Positions 55,791-63,720 of a stretch of 64,000 nt of DNA are shown piece after piece. Position numbers and translations under genes: made by a program. How positions within the stretch are numbered: position 1 is the stretch's first letter; each line of letters opens with the position of its first letter. Origin of the DNA: Actinopolymorpha rutila (GTDB lineage Bacteria; Actinomycetota; Actinomycetes; Propionibacteriales; Actinopolymorphaceae); assembly GCF_013407855.1 (NCBI RefSeq), contig NZ_JACBZH010000001.1:4092001-4156000 (forward strand). Direction: 5' to 3'. Below the pieces are notes generated by a model. The model was not told where the DNA came from. It ran no database searches and worked only from the letters and a program-made list of their open reading frames with translations.

Positions 55791-56177
55791 TCAGTCGGCG
55801 GTCTGGTCACGCAGGTCGGCGATCCGTTCGCGTTCGTCGGCGATCCGTTCGCGTTCGTCGGCGATCCGTTCACGTTCGTCGGCTCGGTCCGCCCGCTGGT
55901 CGGCGGCGCGTTCTCGTTGGTCGATAAGCCGTTCTCGCTTGTCTGGGCCTAGCCGCCACTGATACGACGCTTCGTCGCGCATCCTTGCGCTCTTCGCGCG
56001 AAGTTCCGCCTCGGCCATCCGAACTTCTTTGGCATCGCGGCGGGCCTCGGCGGCTCGCTCCCGCTGAATGGCGGCAAGTTCGCGTAGATCTTGAGCCTCT
56101 TCAAGCCGTCGAGCCGAGCCTCTGCATGCCGGCTCATCGGTTGCGTCGTCCGAGCCCATATCGTCCATGGTAGGCAT
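55791..56177 (-). CDS. RERxAD-repeat coiled-coil protein 1
   Basis: About 128 residues from ATG 56177 (MPTMDDMGSDDATDE); ATG 56168 is equally possible. Nearly the whole protein is charged helix: EEAQDLRELAAIQRERAAEAR.. and then RADERERIADERERIADERE, ending DLRDQTAD. The 3' part is encoded by three 21-bp direct repeats. No domain is recognised. A similar protein is encoded on the other strand at 57308. Such Arg/Glu/Ala coils occur near GAF-ANTAR and other stress-signalling genes in actinomycetes. Confidence 0.6.
   Translation of the reverse strand: MPTMDDMGSDDATDEPACRGSARRLEEAQDLRELAAIQRERAAEARRDAKEVRMAEAELRAKSARMRDEASYQWRLGPDKRERLIDQRERAADQRADRADERERIADERERIADERERIADLRDQTAD
55821..55883. repeat. 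three 21-bp in-frame direct repeats
   Basis: gatccgttcgcgttcgtcgg+c occurs at 55821 and 55842, with one change at 55863. It encodes the seven-residue helical unit ADERERI on the minus strand. Confidence 0.9.
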
Positions 56178-56444
56178 CATGCCGCCTACCAGGGGGAACG
56201 CATTGGCCAACCGCACCTTATTGACGCACTTTGGCTACAGGGTCCGGAACCTGCGCCAATCACCTGCTTTGTCACAGTCGAGTTCCCTTCAGGCCAGGAG
56301 TCGGTGACATGCTTGCCCGTCTCCCCTGGCAGCATCAGTGGCTGTGGCCTCACGGCGCCGAGTGCCATCGCCCAGTTTCCGGGGGCCAATCGGGCCGACG
56401 AGACACTCGGTAGAAATGTCCAGTCGTGCAAGAGGGCAATGCCG

Positions 56445-56978
56445 TCACGCGTTCGCGTCCAGGCCGGCCCGCATTCGTCGGGACTCCTGCCCCGGAGGAA
56501 CGTCGGTAGGCGGAGACGCTGGCGGATTATGGCTAACCCTGGCGAGGATCTCCTGGGCAGGTACGGCGCATGCCTGGCCCGCTGCCATGACCATCGCTGC
56601 CTCGGCCCGTACGGGATCGGTGTCAAAGGGGATGATCAGGAGATGGACGTTGGGAAGCTCGGGGAAGGTCGCCGTGAGCATGGCGCCCGGCTGAGTGGTG
56701 TACCAGCCGACCCTGACCACCCGACCGCGCACCCGGATGCGCACTGACCGGTCCTCCCAGCCGTGCGGGGCGAGCATGAGGCAGATGGCTGCGTCACCGC
56801 ACCATTCGTCCACATTGACGATCAGCCCCGGCAGTTCGATGAGAGGGTCGTTCGACCGCGGCCACCAAGCGCCATGAACCAGCGCGCGGCGCGAGAGGGA
56901 CGGCCCCCATCTCAGGCGTGGACTGACGATCGACGGCTCCGCTTCGAAGGAGCGGGAACTACTGGTCATCCAAGCCAC
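56445..56978 (-). CDS. DUF5994-family protein
   Basis: A 177-residue protein. GTG 56978 is used because AAAGGAG lies 5-6 nt upstream; ATG 56969 is too far from it. The core reads RLRWGPSLSRRALVHGAWWPRSNDPLIELPGL, then RVRGRVVRVGWYTTQPGAM and NVHLLIIPFDTDPVRAEAAM, matching the actinobacterial DUF5994 family. Its members are small, often found beside GAF-ANTAR and anti-sigma factor genes; the biochemical role is unknown. No membrane segment is present. Confidence 0.75.
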   Translation of the reverse strand: MAWMTSSSRSFEAEPSIVSPRLRWGPSLSRRALVHGAWWPRSNDPLIELPGLIVNVDEWCGDAAICLMLAPHGWEDRSVRIRVRGRVVRVGWYTTQPGAMLTATFPELPNVHLLIIPFDTDPVRAEAAMVMAAGQACAVPAQEILARVSHNPPASPPTDVPPGQESRRMRAGLDANA

Positions 56979-57307
56979 GAGGGCTCCTTTCGCTGCCGGC
57001 GGGTGACATCGCCATCAGGTCGAGCCACTTCCGGCAGCGACCATGCCCGGAGGCATCCAGCAGATCGCTGGCCAACGCCGAGATCCGACGTCTGGATCGA
57101 TGAGGAGGAGCTAGGGCGGCAGACATGTGGACTCCAAGTCGACTTTCGCCGCCCGGAATACAGCGACCCTACGCTGACCCGTCCCCCGATGGCCAGGCTC
57201 GTCTGGGCAGACTCCGCCAAGGACGCTCGCAGGCCGGACGGACCGGCTGATTGCGCAGCACTCCGTCAGTTTCAGACCTAGCTCTACCTTGCGCTTACAC
57301 TCAGGCC
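56979..57307. other. divergent intergenic region, 329 bp
   Basis: It lies between the DUF5994 gene and the second RERxAD gene. It contains a 9-bp inverted pair (cgctgccgg near 56992 and ccggcagcg near 57030) but no ORF with coding character. Confidence 0.4.
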
Positions 57308-57748
57308 ATGGACTCAGGCCAGTACGGCGACGATTTCATCGACATCGACATGGCCGTCCTCAGTCGACAGCAGGACGCCGAACGGCGTCGCCAGGCCACC
57401 ACGGAGCGAGAGACCGCGGCACAGGAGCGCGCCGAATACGAACGCACCCGCAAGCTCGCGGCGATCGTACGAAGGCACTCGGCCGAGCGACGTCTCCGCC
57501 TCGCCGACCCGCAGCGTTCCCGCCTCGGTGGTCAAGTTCACGCCGTGAGTTGTCCGGCGCCGGACGCAGCCCGCGACGCCTACGAGCGGCGTCAGATGGC
57601 CGATGCCCGCGACGCGGCAGCCGACGAACGTGAACGTCGCGCAGACAAACGCGAGGCCGCCGCAGACGAGCGGGACCGCCTCGGGGACCTTCGCGAGGCC
57701 TGGCTGGATGAGCGTGAACGCGGCCTTGACATGGCCGCAGGGACGTAG
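57308..57748 (+). CDS. RERxAD-repeat coiled-coil protein 2
   Basis: A 146-residue protein from ATG 57308 (MDSGQYGDDFIDIDMAVLSR). The composition and repeat are like the protein at 55791: RQQDAERRRQATTERETAAQERAEYERT, then ADARDAAADERERRADKREA and DERDRLGDLREAWLDERERG. A short non-helical centre (~78-92) contains the only Cys. No known domain. The two paralogues flank the DUF5994 gene in opposite orientation. Confidence 0.55.
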   Translation: MDSGQYGDDFIDIDMAVLSRQQDAERRRQATTERETAAQERAEYERTRKLAAIVRRHSAERRLRLADPQRSRLGGQVHAVSCPAPDAARDAYERRQMADARDAAADERERRADKREAAADERDRLGDLREAWLDERERGLDMAAGT

Positions 57749-58233
57749 CACGTCCGGGGCCCGGCCGCGGTCATGCTGCCCTGCGCCAGTGCGCTGCGCG
57801 AGCGTACTGACCCCGGAGCGCGGGCGCGCGTGTTTGGTGGACCCCAGGTCGAGGTTGATAGGCGTACACGACGGGCCCGGGCGGCCCCGCGAGAGCAAGC
57901 GACCATCAGAACCAAAGGCGATGATCACCTTCAGCCCCTAGCTGACCTGCGGCGATGCTGGCCGAAACGCTGTCTGAAGTGTCATCCGGGGCCGCGTACA
58001 CCTGTTGTTCATTGACAGAGCCATTGACAGCCGGCGGGCGCGTCCAGCGGGCCTCGCGGAGTGTTGTCCCCTCGCTGAGCGACGCGCTACGAGTGGGTTC
58101 TCGTGTGCAGGTCGTCGTCCGACCGGGGATCCGCTGAGCGTGGTTCGGTGATGGTAGGTGCTGGGCATTGACGGCTGGCGAAGGCCCTTCGGAGGCATAT
58201 GAGGGGCATCGCCCGCCCAGCTAGGGTCGTCGC
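57749..58233. other. 485 bp without a supported gene
   Basis: Short ORFs overlap on both strands without recognisable motifs or good starts. Confidence 0.5.
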
Positions 58234-58380
58234 ATGAGCGTGCCCGAGATTGGCGAGCCGGTGAGTTTTCGGATGCGCAAGTGGGACGGGTCACCGCACC
58301 GGCAGATGATGATGGTGTATCTGGGGTTGGATGCGTACGGGCGCTGGGCCTCTATCCCGACCGGTGTCAGGGTGTTCGGG
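58234..58380 (+). pseudogene. DUF402-like N-terminal fragment
   Basis: ATG 58234 opens MSVPEIGEPVSFRMRKWDGS..MVYLGLDAYGRWASIPTG, resembling the first ~45 residues of DUF402 (nucleoside-diphosphate phosphatase-like) proteins. The domain breaks off at about 58380, and the frame runs into the next gene. Confidence 0.5.
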
Positions 58381-58417
58381 TCCCCGGGCCGGGAAGCGCG
58401 GAGAGGAAACAAGTGGG

Positions 58418-59095
58418 ATGGAGAGCGGAGGTCAACGGGGTCTGCTGAGCATCCTGGCAGGCCTATTGGGTGCCGCAGTCCTCACCTTGCTTGCCATCGG
58501 ACTCGCCTATGACAGTCATGTCCTGGCTACGCGGGGACAGGTCGCGGATGCAGTCGTCCTCGACAAAACCCTGCCCAAGACCTCGAAGGAGGCCGCGAGG
58601 ATCACGGTGCGCTTCACCACCAAGGACGGCCACCAGGTCGAGGACTGGACCGAATCGTTCGTCGACCACGACCCGTCAGTGCACAAGGGCGACACGATCC
58701 AGGTGATTTACGACCCCGACGACCTGAAGCGCCCCGGGTCTCGTGGAGGCTCTGCCCTGAGACCCAGGGCGATTCAGGGTCACGGGGTTGCCACGTCCCC
58801 GATCTGGTTGTGGACCGGCCCCGTCCTCGCCGTCCTCATCCCAGAGCTGACGGACCAGCGCCAGCTCCCGGCAGTCTCCTACCGCCGCTTGGCCCGCACC
58901 CGTGCCCGCACATCCGGCGATGACCCTCCCGACCACCAAAGGGTTCGCCGAATCCGAAGGACACCGCCGCCGACTCAGCCGCGGAAAGTCCGGACGTCCG
59001 GAGTCCGGCGTCCGAGTGGTGAATCGCCTTATTTTTCAGGGGATTACCCTGCCTTCGCCGCAGCGTGCGGGCCGCGGCGATGGACCGTTCGATGA
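58418..59095 (+). CDS. DUF3592-like membrane protein with IS-derived tail
   Basis: ATG 58418 (MESGGQRGLLSILAG). One N-terminal helix (~8-30) is followed by a beta-rich extracytoplasmic stretch, RGQVADAVVLDKTLPKTSKEAARITVRF..VHKGDTIQVIYDPDD, typical of DUF3592, and a second helix (~126-142). The remaining ~80 residues are Arg/Pro-rich and lie antisense to an IS3 fragment from ~58975, so the original 3' end is lost or displaced. The function of the family is unknown. Confidence 0.6.
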   Translation: MESGGQRGLLSILAGLLGAAVLTLLAIGLAYDSHVLATRGQVADAVVLDKTLPKTSKEAARITVRFTTKDGHQVEDWTESFVDHDPSVHKGDTIQVIYDPDDLKRPGSRGGSALRPRAIQGHGVATSPIWLWTGPVLAVLIPELTDQRQLPAVSYRRLARTRARTSGDDPPDHQRVRRIRRTPPPTQPRKVRTSGVRRPSGESPYFSGDYPAFAAACGPRRWTVR

Positions 59096-59280
59096 CCGCG
59101 GACCGCTTGGACGTTGAGATTTCCAACCGCCGACACCCCGGCGAACGCGTCGACGACGAAGGCCGTGTAGACGAAGCCGCTGATCAGGAGGACGTAGGTG
59201 AAATCCGCCACGAACAACGTGTTCGGAGCCTGGGCGCCGAACTGCCGGTTGACCAGGTTCCGGTGCCTGGGGGCCGCCAC
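58975..59280 (-). mobile_element. IS3-family transposase fragment, frameshifted
   Basis: The minus strand reads LVNRQFGAQAPNTLFVADFTYV..SGFVYTAFVVDAFAG (first catalytic Asp region of IS3 OrfB), then in another frame STSKRSAVIERSIAAA and IHHSDAG (second Asp region). The C-terminal Glu region and both ends are missing. Confidence 0.75.
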
Positions 59281-59599
59281 ATAAGCCGCGAGCCGCTGCG
59301 CGAAACCGGGTGGACATGGCCGGGACTGCGCAGATTTCGCAACAAATCGGGGTTACAAGTTGTCGCCATACGGTTCCGCTCGGCCCCGGTGAAGGTATAC
59401 GTTCCCGATCATCAAACGTTCCCGGTGCGAATCCGTACGGGGAGCACGTCGGCGAACCCGCATCTCTGTATGGATAAGTGACGGCTCTGCTGCGCAGTGT
59501 GCGCGTGTGTCGTCGGGTCCTCGTTCTAGTACCTCTGAAGAATCGCTAGGCAGAACCCTCCTAGCGCGGCATTGATCACTTGATTGATGGGAGGAACTG
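59281..59599. other. 319 bp upstream of the Tat lipoprotein gene
   Basis: It holds no supported ORF. The last 30 nt are AT-richer and end with GGGAGGA before ATG 59600; the promoter probably lies here. Confidence 0.4.
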
Positions 59600-61438
59600 A
59601 TGAACGCAACACCAGGCCCGTTCGGCCCCGAGCTCTCCCGGCGACGGGTGCTCGAGATCTTCGGCCTCGGCGCCGCGGGGGCCGCCGTGCTGGCAGCCTG
59701 TGGCGAGCACAGCGGCAACGGCGGTGGCGGCGGAGGGGGCGGTGGCGGCGGAGAGGCCGTCTTCAACGGCGCCTGGCCCTACCAGGTGCCGCCGAAGGGC
59801 CACTTCAACCTGATGGCGGGCGTCACCGACTCGATCAACCCCGGCGCCTACTTCGACCTCATCTTCCTGCCCGGTGGCATGTACTACTGGGACGCGAAGA
59901 AGTGGGAGCCGATGCTCGCCGAGAAGTGGGGCTTCGACGAGGTGGCCAAGACCTTCACCTACACCCTGCGCAAGGGCGTCAAGTGGAGCGACGGCAAGGA
60001 TGTCACCAGCCAGGACGTGATCAGTACGTTCTTGTGCCGGCGGGTGATGCGCCAGACCGAGTGGCAGTTCCTCTCCAAGGTCGAGGCGAAGGACGACCAG
60101 ACGGTCGTCTTCACGATGAACAACCCCTCGAGCGTAGTCGAGCGTTACATCGTCCGCGCGAACATCCTGAGCTCCGCGACCTACGGCGACTTCGGCAAGC
60201 GGGCCGAGCAACTGTTCACCTCCGGCAAGGACCTCGACAGCGCCGAAGGCAAGAAGCTCAACGAGGAACTCCAGGCCTGGCGGCCCAAGAACGCGCAGAA
60301 CGAGGTCGTCACCAACGGTCCGTTCACCTACGACTACAACAGCATCACCAACGCGCAGCTCACCCTGGTCAAGAACAAGAAGGGCTGGGCCGCGGACAAG
60401 GTCAAGTTCGACAAGATCACCCTCTACAACGGCGAGACTCCGACCATCACACCTCTGGTCCTGGCCAAGAAAGTCGAGTACGCCACGCACGGCTTCCCGG
60501 TGGCCACCGAGAAGCAGTTCATCGCGAAGGGCATCCGGATCCTGCGGCCCCCGGTCTATTCCGGTCCGGCGATCTTCTTCAACATGGGCAAGCAGCCCGA
60601 GTTCAAGGACGTCCGGGTCCGCCGGGCGTTCGCCCACGCGATCAAGCGGGACGAGGTGGGCAAGGTTTCCCTCTCCGACTCCGGCGTCGCGGTGAAGTTC
60701 ATGGCGGGCTTCTCCGACATCCAGGTACCGGACTGGCTGAGCTCGGAGGACCAGGGCAAGCTCAACCACTACGAATACGACGAGAAGAAGGCCACCGACC
60801 TGCTCACCCAGGCCGGCTGGAAGAAGCAGGGCAAGTCGTGGATGAAGCCCGACGGGACTCCGGCCAAGTACGAACTCACCTTCCCCTCGGAGTACGCCGA
60901 CTGGTCCGCCACAGGCGCCAACGTGGCCCAGCAGTTGTCGGACTTCGGGCTCGGCGTCACCGGCAGAGGGGTGACGTTCACCCAGCAGCCGATCGACGTC
61001 GACAAGGGGAACTTCCAGCTGGCGATCCAGGGCTGGGGATCCTCGAGCAGTCCGCACCCCCACTTCGCCTTCGTCGCGGACCTGTTCACCCACAACATCC
61101 CGGTCGCGGCGAACCAGGGCGGCAAGGGGATGGACTTCCCGCTCAAGCAGGACACCGACACGCTCGGGAAGGTCGACCTGGAGAAGGCTGTCACGAACGC
61201 CGGTGAAGGTCTCGACCAGGAAGCTCAGAAAAAGAACGTGGCGACTGCCGCCGTGGCGTTCAACGAGCTGTTGCCGATCGTGCCTTTGTACGAGCGGTAC
61301 GGCAACAACGCGGCGCTCGAGGACCACATCGAAGGCTTCCCGGCCGACGATGACCCGATCCTCAAGAACTCACCGTACGCGGACAACTTCGTGATCATGC
61401 TGATGTTCCAGGGGAAGATCCGCCCGAAGAACTCATGA
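59600..61438 (+). CDS. Tat-dependent SBP_bac_5 substrate-binding lipoprotein, orphan
   Basis: A 612-residue protein; ATG 59600 follows GGGAGGA. The signal peptide is SRRRVLEIFGLGAAGAAVLAAC: twin Arg and a lipobox Cys at ~35. An 11-residue Gly run then tethers the domain. Family-5 features are EKWGFDEVAKTFTYTLRKGVKWSDGKDVTSQD, DVRVRRAFAHAIKRDEV and FNELLPIVPLYERYG. The substrate may be a peptide or oligosaccharide. No permease or ATPase is adjacent; the one complete importer in the window lies 45 kb away. A strong terminator follows. Confidence 0.9.
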   Translation: MNATPGPFGPELSRRRVLEIFGLGAAGAAVLAACGEHSGNGGGGGGGGGGGEAVFNGAWPYQVPPKGHFNLMAGVTDSINPGAYFDLIFLPGGMYYWDAKKWEPMLAEKWGFDEVAKTFTYTLRKGVKWSDGKDVTSQDVISTFLCRRVMRQTEWQFLSKVEAKDDQTVVFTMNNPSSVVERYIVRANILSSATYGDFGKRAEQLFTSGKDLDSAEGKKLNEELQAWRPKNAQNEVVTNGPFTYDYNSITNAQLTLVKNKKGWAADKVKFDKITLYNGETPTITPLVLAKKVEYATHGFPVATEKQFIAKGIRILRPPVYSGPAIFFNMGKQPEFKDVRVRRAFAHAIKRDEVGKVSLSDSGVAVKFMAGFSDIQVPDWLSSEDQGKLNHYEYDEKKATDLLTQAGWKKQGKSWMKPDGTPAKYELTFPSEYADWSATGANVAQQLSDFGLGVTGRGVTFTQQPIDVDKGNFQLAIQGWGSSSSPHPHFAFVADLFTHNIPVAANQGGKGMDFPLKQDTDTLGKVDLEKAVTNAGEGLDQEAQKKNVATAAVAFNELLPIVPLYERYGNNAALEDHIEGFPADDDPILKNSPYADNFVIMLMFQGKIRPKNS

Positions 61439-61481
61439 GGGCCGAGTTGCCCGGTCCGAAGAGCCGGACAGTACGTGAATG

Positions 61482-61508
61482 GGGGCCCCGCGACAGTCGC
61501 GGGGCCCC
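61482..61508 (+). terminator. 12-bp GC hairpin after the Tat lipoprotein gene
   Basis: GGGGCCCCGCGA (61482-61493) pairs perfectly with TCGCGGGGCCCC (61497-61508) around a CAG loop, 44 nt past the stop. Confidence 0.8.
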
Positions 61509-61635
61509 AGCGTTTCACGCCCTGCCCCGCCACCTCCGCGCGTCTCTCCTCCGAGCGCAGGTCGAGCACCGCCGGGGTGCGGTCCCCGCCGGCAGCGCTG
61601 CCCTGTGCGAGGCGCACATCTCACTACCCCGCCCG

Positions 61636-62205
61636 CTAACGGTGCAGGAGCTCGCGCCTCATCACTGGTCGGGTCGGGTAGGTACGTCCGATCTCGGCAA
61701 ACCCGGCCCGTCGGAACATGGCGAGAGTACCCGTGAAGACTGCGGAAGGGGACGGGATGCGGGCGAGCCCGTCGGTGTCAACTGGGTGGCCGTCGAGTAC
61801 CGACGCACCGTGCTGCGCCGCCCAGTCCACGGCAGCCTCGAGCAGAGCGACTCCGATGCCGCTGCCCCGATGCTCGCGGCGAACCACGAAGCAGGAGACC
61901 CACCACGCGTCAAGGTCTTCATCAAGGATGCGGGCAAGTGCCCGGTGCTCGGTTATCCCAGGCAGCGTCGACCGCGGCACCGCTCGCGTCCAGCCGACCA
62001 CGTCGCCATTGAGGTAGGCCAACAGACCGACCGGAGGATCTGCTTGGTGGATCTCACGCTGCAGCGCGTCCCGGTTTGTGGGCTCGTCGTGCCGACGAAA
62101 GCGTTGACACCAGCACGATGTGGGGTTCTTCTCCCGGGGGCCGAAGACCCGTCCGAGTTGTGGCCATCTCGCAGCAGTCGCCGGCACCACACGCACTGTG
62201 GTCAT
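61636..62205 (-). CDS. GNAT-family N-acetyltransferase
   Basis: A 189-residue protein; ATG 62205 lies after AGGAGGG (spacing ~10). The acetyl-CoA loop is VVRREHRGSGIGVALLEAAV (R-x-x-G-x-G/A), and the C-terminal MFRRAGFAEIGR is the last helix-strand of the fold. The N-terminal half contains the paired Cys motif SCWCQRF, seen in a subgroup of bacterial GNAT proteins. The substrate is unknown. It is convergent with the Tat lipoprotein gene. Confidence 0.85.
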   Translation of the reverse strand: MTTVRVVPATAARWPQLGRVFGPREKNPTSCWCQRFRRHDEPTNRDALQREIHQADPPVGLLAYLNGDVVGWTRAVPRSTLPGITEHRALARILDEDLDAWWVSCFVVRREHRGSGIGVALLEAAVDWAAQHGASVLDGHPVDTDGLARIPSPSAVFTGTLAMFRRAGFAEIGRTYPTRPVMRRELLHR

Positions 62206-62531
62206 CGGTTCGGATCCCTCCTGCTGCACCAGCATCTCTGTCCGTCGTTCTGCATCGACTGACCAAGACGCTAGACCTCGACGATGACAGGCGCCTCGAA
62301 TCAGGTGCCCTCGCTGAGCTGGGTGACTCCCGGCGAGGGGGATCGCGCTGTAGACACTCTCATGCCGCTGTCAGTACGTCATCCGCGGTGACCGCTCGTG
62401 CCACGATGCCCCGGTCGTGCCTGACGAGCGGTTCCCGCCGATCCGGTTGTGGGATCATTCCGGGCGCAGATCGTCCGGAATGGCTCGTAGCCTCCGAGGC
62501 GGGAGCCACGAAGCGAAGGAATGGACGACCT
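62206..62531. other. divergent intergenic region, 326 bp
   Basis: It lies between the GNAT and cupin-TPR genes. No ORF with coding support or obvious operator was seen. Confidence 0.4.
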
Positions 62532-63176
62532 ATGGCTGGCTACGCAATCAATCATCTGGACGAGATTGAAGAGCTCGAGGACGCGGGTAGCCATTACCGG
62601 CCGATCCGACACCACTTGGGCATCACGGCCTTCGGGGCGACGGCGTGGACCGCCCATGCGGCGGGTGACGTGGTCATCATCGAACACGACGAGGACGATC
62701 CGACCGCGGACCAGGAGCTGTTCGTCGTCCTCAATGGCCGGGCGGTGTTCGAAGTCGACGGTGACCGGCTCGACGCGCCTCCCGGCACTCTCGTCTTCGT
62801 CTCTCCCCGGACATCGCGGAGGGCCACAGCCACGGAGGCCGGGACGACCATCCTCGCGCTGGAAGGCACACCCGGGAACGCGTATGTGGCTCGGGGCTGG
62901 GAGCTGTGGGCTCCACTCGCCCGTCTGTACGGAGCGGGCGAGTACGCCGAGGTCGCTGATCGCCTAGGTGCGCTGGTTGCGACCAATCCGCAGTACCCCA
63001 TGTTGGTCTTCAATCTCGCCTGCTGCGAGAGCCAGTGCGGTCGGACGAGCGAGGCCCTCGCCCACCTTCGGCACGCCATCGGGATGTCGGACGAGTTCCG
63101 GGACGCGGCAAGGGTGGATTCAGACCTGGATCCTCTCCGTGACGAGCCGGCCTTCAAGCGCCTGATTGGGCGCTAG
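62532..63176 (+). CDS. cupin-TPR protein
   Basis: A 214-residue cytosolic protein from ATG 62532 (MAGYAINHLDEIEELEDAG); AAGGA lies ~12 nt upstream. Residues ~30-115 are a cupin barrel (GDVVIIEHDEDDPTADQELFVVLNGRA..DGDRLDAPPGTLVFV). The first metal motif is degenerate: Asp/Glu instead of the His pair. Residues ~130-205 form one to two TPR-like helix pairs (LYGAGEYAEVADRLGALVATNPQYPMLVFNLACCES..RTSEALAHLRHAI). Similar cupin-TPR proteins are widespread in actinomycetes and have no assigned function. Confidence 0.75.
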   Translation: MAGYAINHLDEIEELEDAGSHYRPIRHHLGITAFGATAWTAHAAGDVVIIEHDEDDPTADQELFVVLNGRAVFEVDGDRLDAPPGTLVFVSPRTSRRATATEAGTTILALEGTPGNAYVARGWELWAPLARLYGAGEYAEVADRLGALVATNPQYPMLVFNLACCESQCGRTSEALAHLRHAIGMSDEFRDAARVDSDLDPLRDEPAFKRLIGR

Positions 63177-63544
63177 AAGTCCCCCAGGCTTGCCTGGTGG
63201 CGTCCGACTGCGACACCAGCAGTTCAACAACGGAACCGCACTCAACTGCCGCGATCAGTACGTGCCCCGCCGGCTGGGACCGATACGAAGCTGCACGATG
63301 GTGGGCACTGTCCCGGTGGCTGCGCGACCATCCTGGCGATGACCGCGCGCCCCGGGTCCGAGCAGCCCGTGACAGCGGACAACGCCACCACCTCACCTGG
63401 GGACGACGCTGCACGGGCTGGGGCGTTTCCGTCCTCCAACCCGGCGGGCGTTGATCTCCCGGCACGCTGAAGCACCGCCCGCCGCTCCCCGCCGCACCAG
63501 GCCGTTCTCGCGCCACACCCGCACCTCGGCCAACGACATCGCCG
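63177..63544. other. 368 bp without a supported gene
   Basis: Overlapping ORFs on both strands lack recognisable motifs. This is the right margin of the third island. Confidence 0.5.
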
Positions 63545-63720
63545 CGGGGTGCGGGACTGGGTGCGAAACGCCGTCTGCCAGTGCTCGCCAAGGGGCTGGT
63601 GAGGGTGATCTTGGTGGTAAAGCTGCTGGTGAGGGCGGTGTAGAAGATGCGTGTGATTCTTCTAATCCGATGGTCGGAGGTTCGAATCCTCCCGGGCGCA
63701 CTCTGACCTGCGAATATGCA
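63545..63720 (+). repeat. attachment repeat block, copy 4 (arm plus core)
   Basis: The arm is nearly identical to the one at 41921, including gtgatcttggtggtaaagct. The core 63659-63701 reads cttctaatccgatggtcgga... and differs from the tRNA only where gggttg has become atgg. It is followed by tctgacctgcgaatatgca, which matches the sequence just 3' of the tRNA-Arg gene. Confidence 0.85.

Noticed and set aside
55580-55873. Minus-strand ORF beginning MNGSPTNANGSPTNANGSPT
   Set aside because: It overlaps the IS481 end and is an alternative frame of the 21-bp repeats that belong to the RERxAD protein.
30266-63701. Integrated prophage
   Set aside because: No capsid, terminase, portal, tail, lysis or phage-replication genes were seen in any segment.
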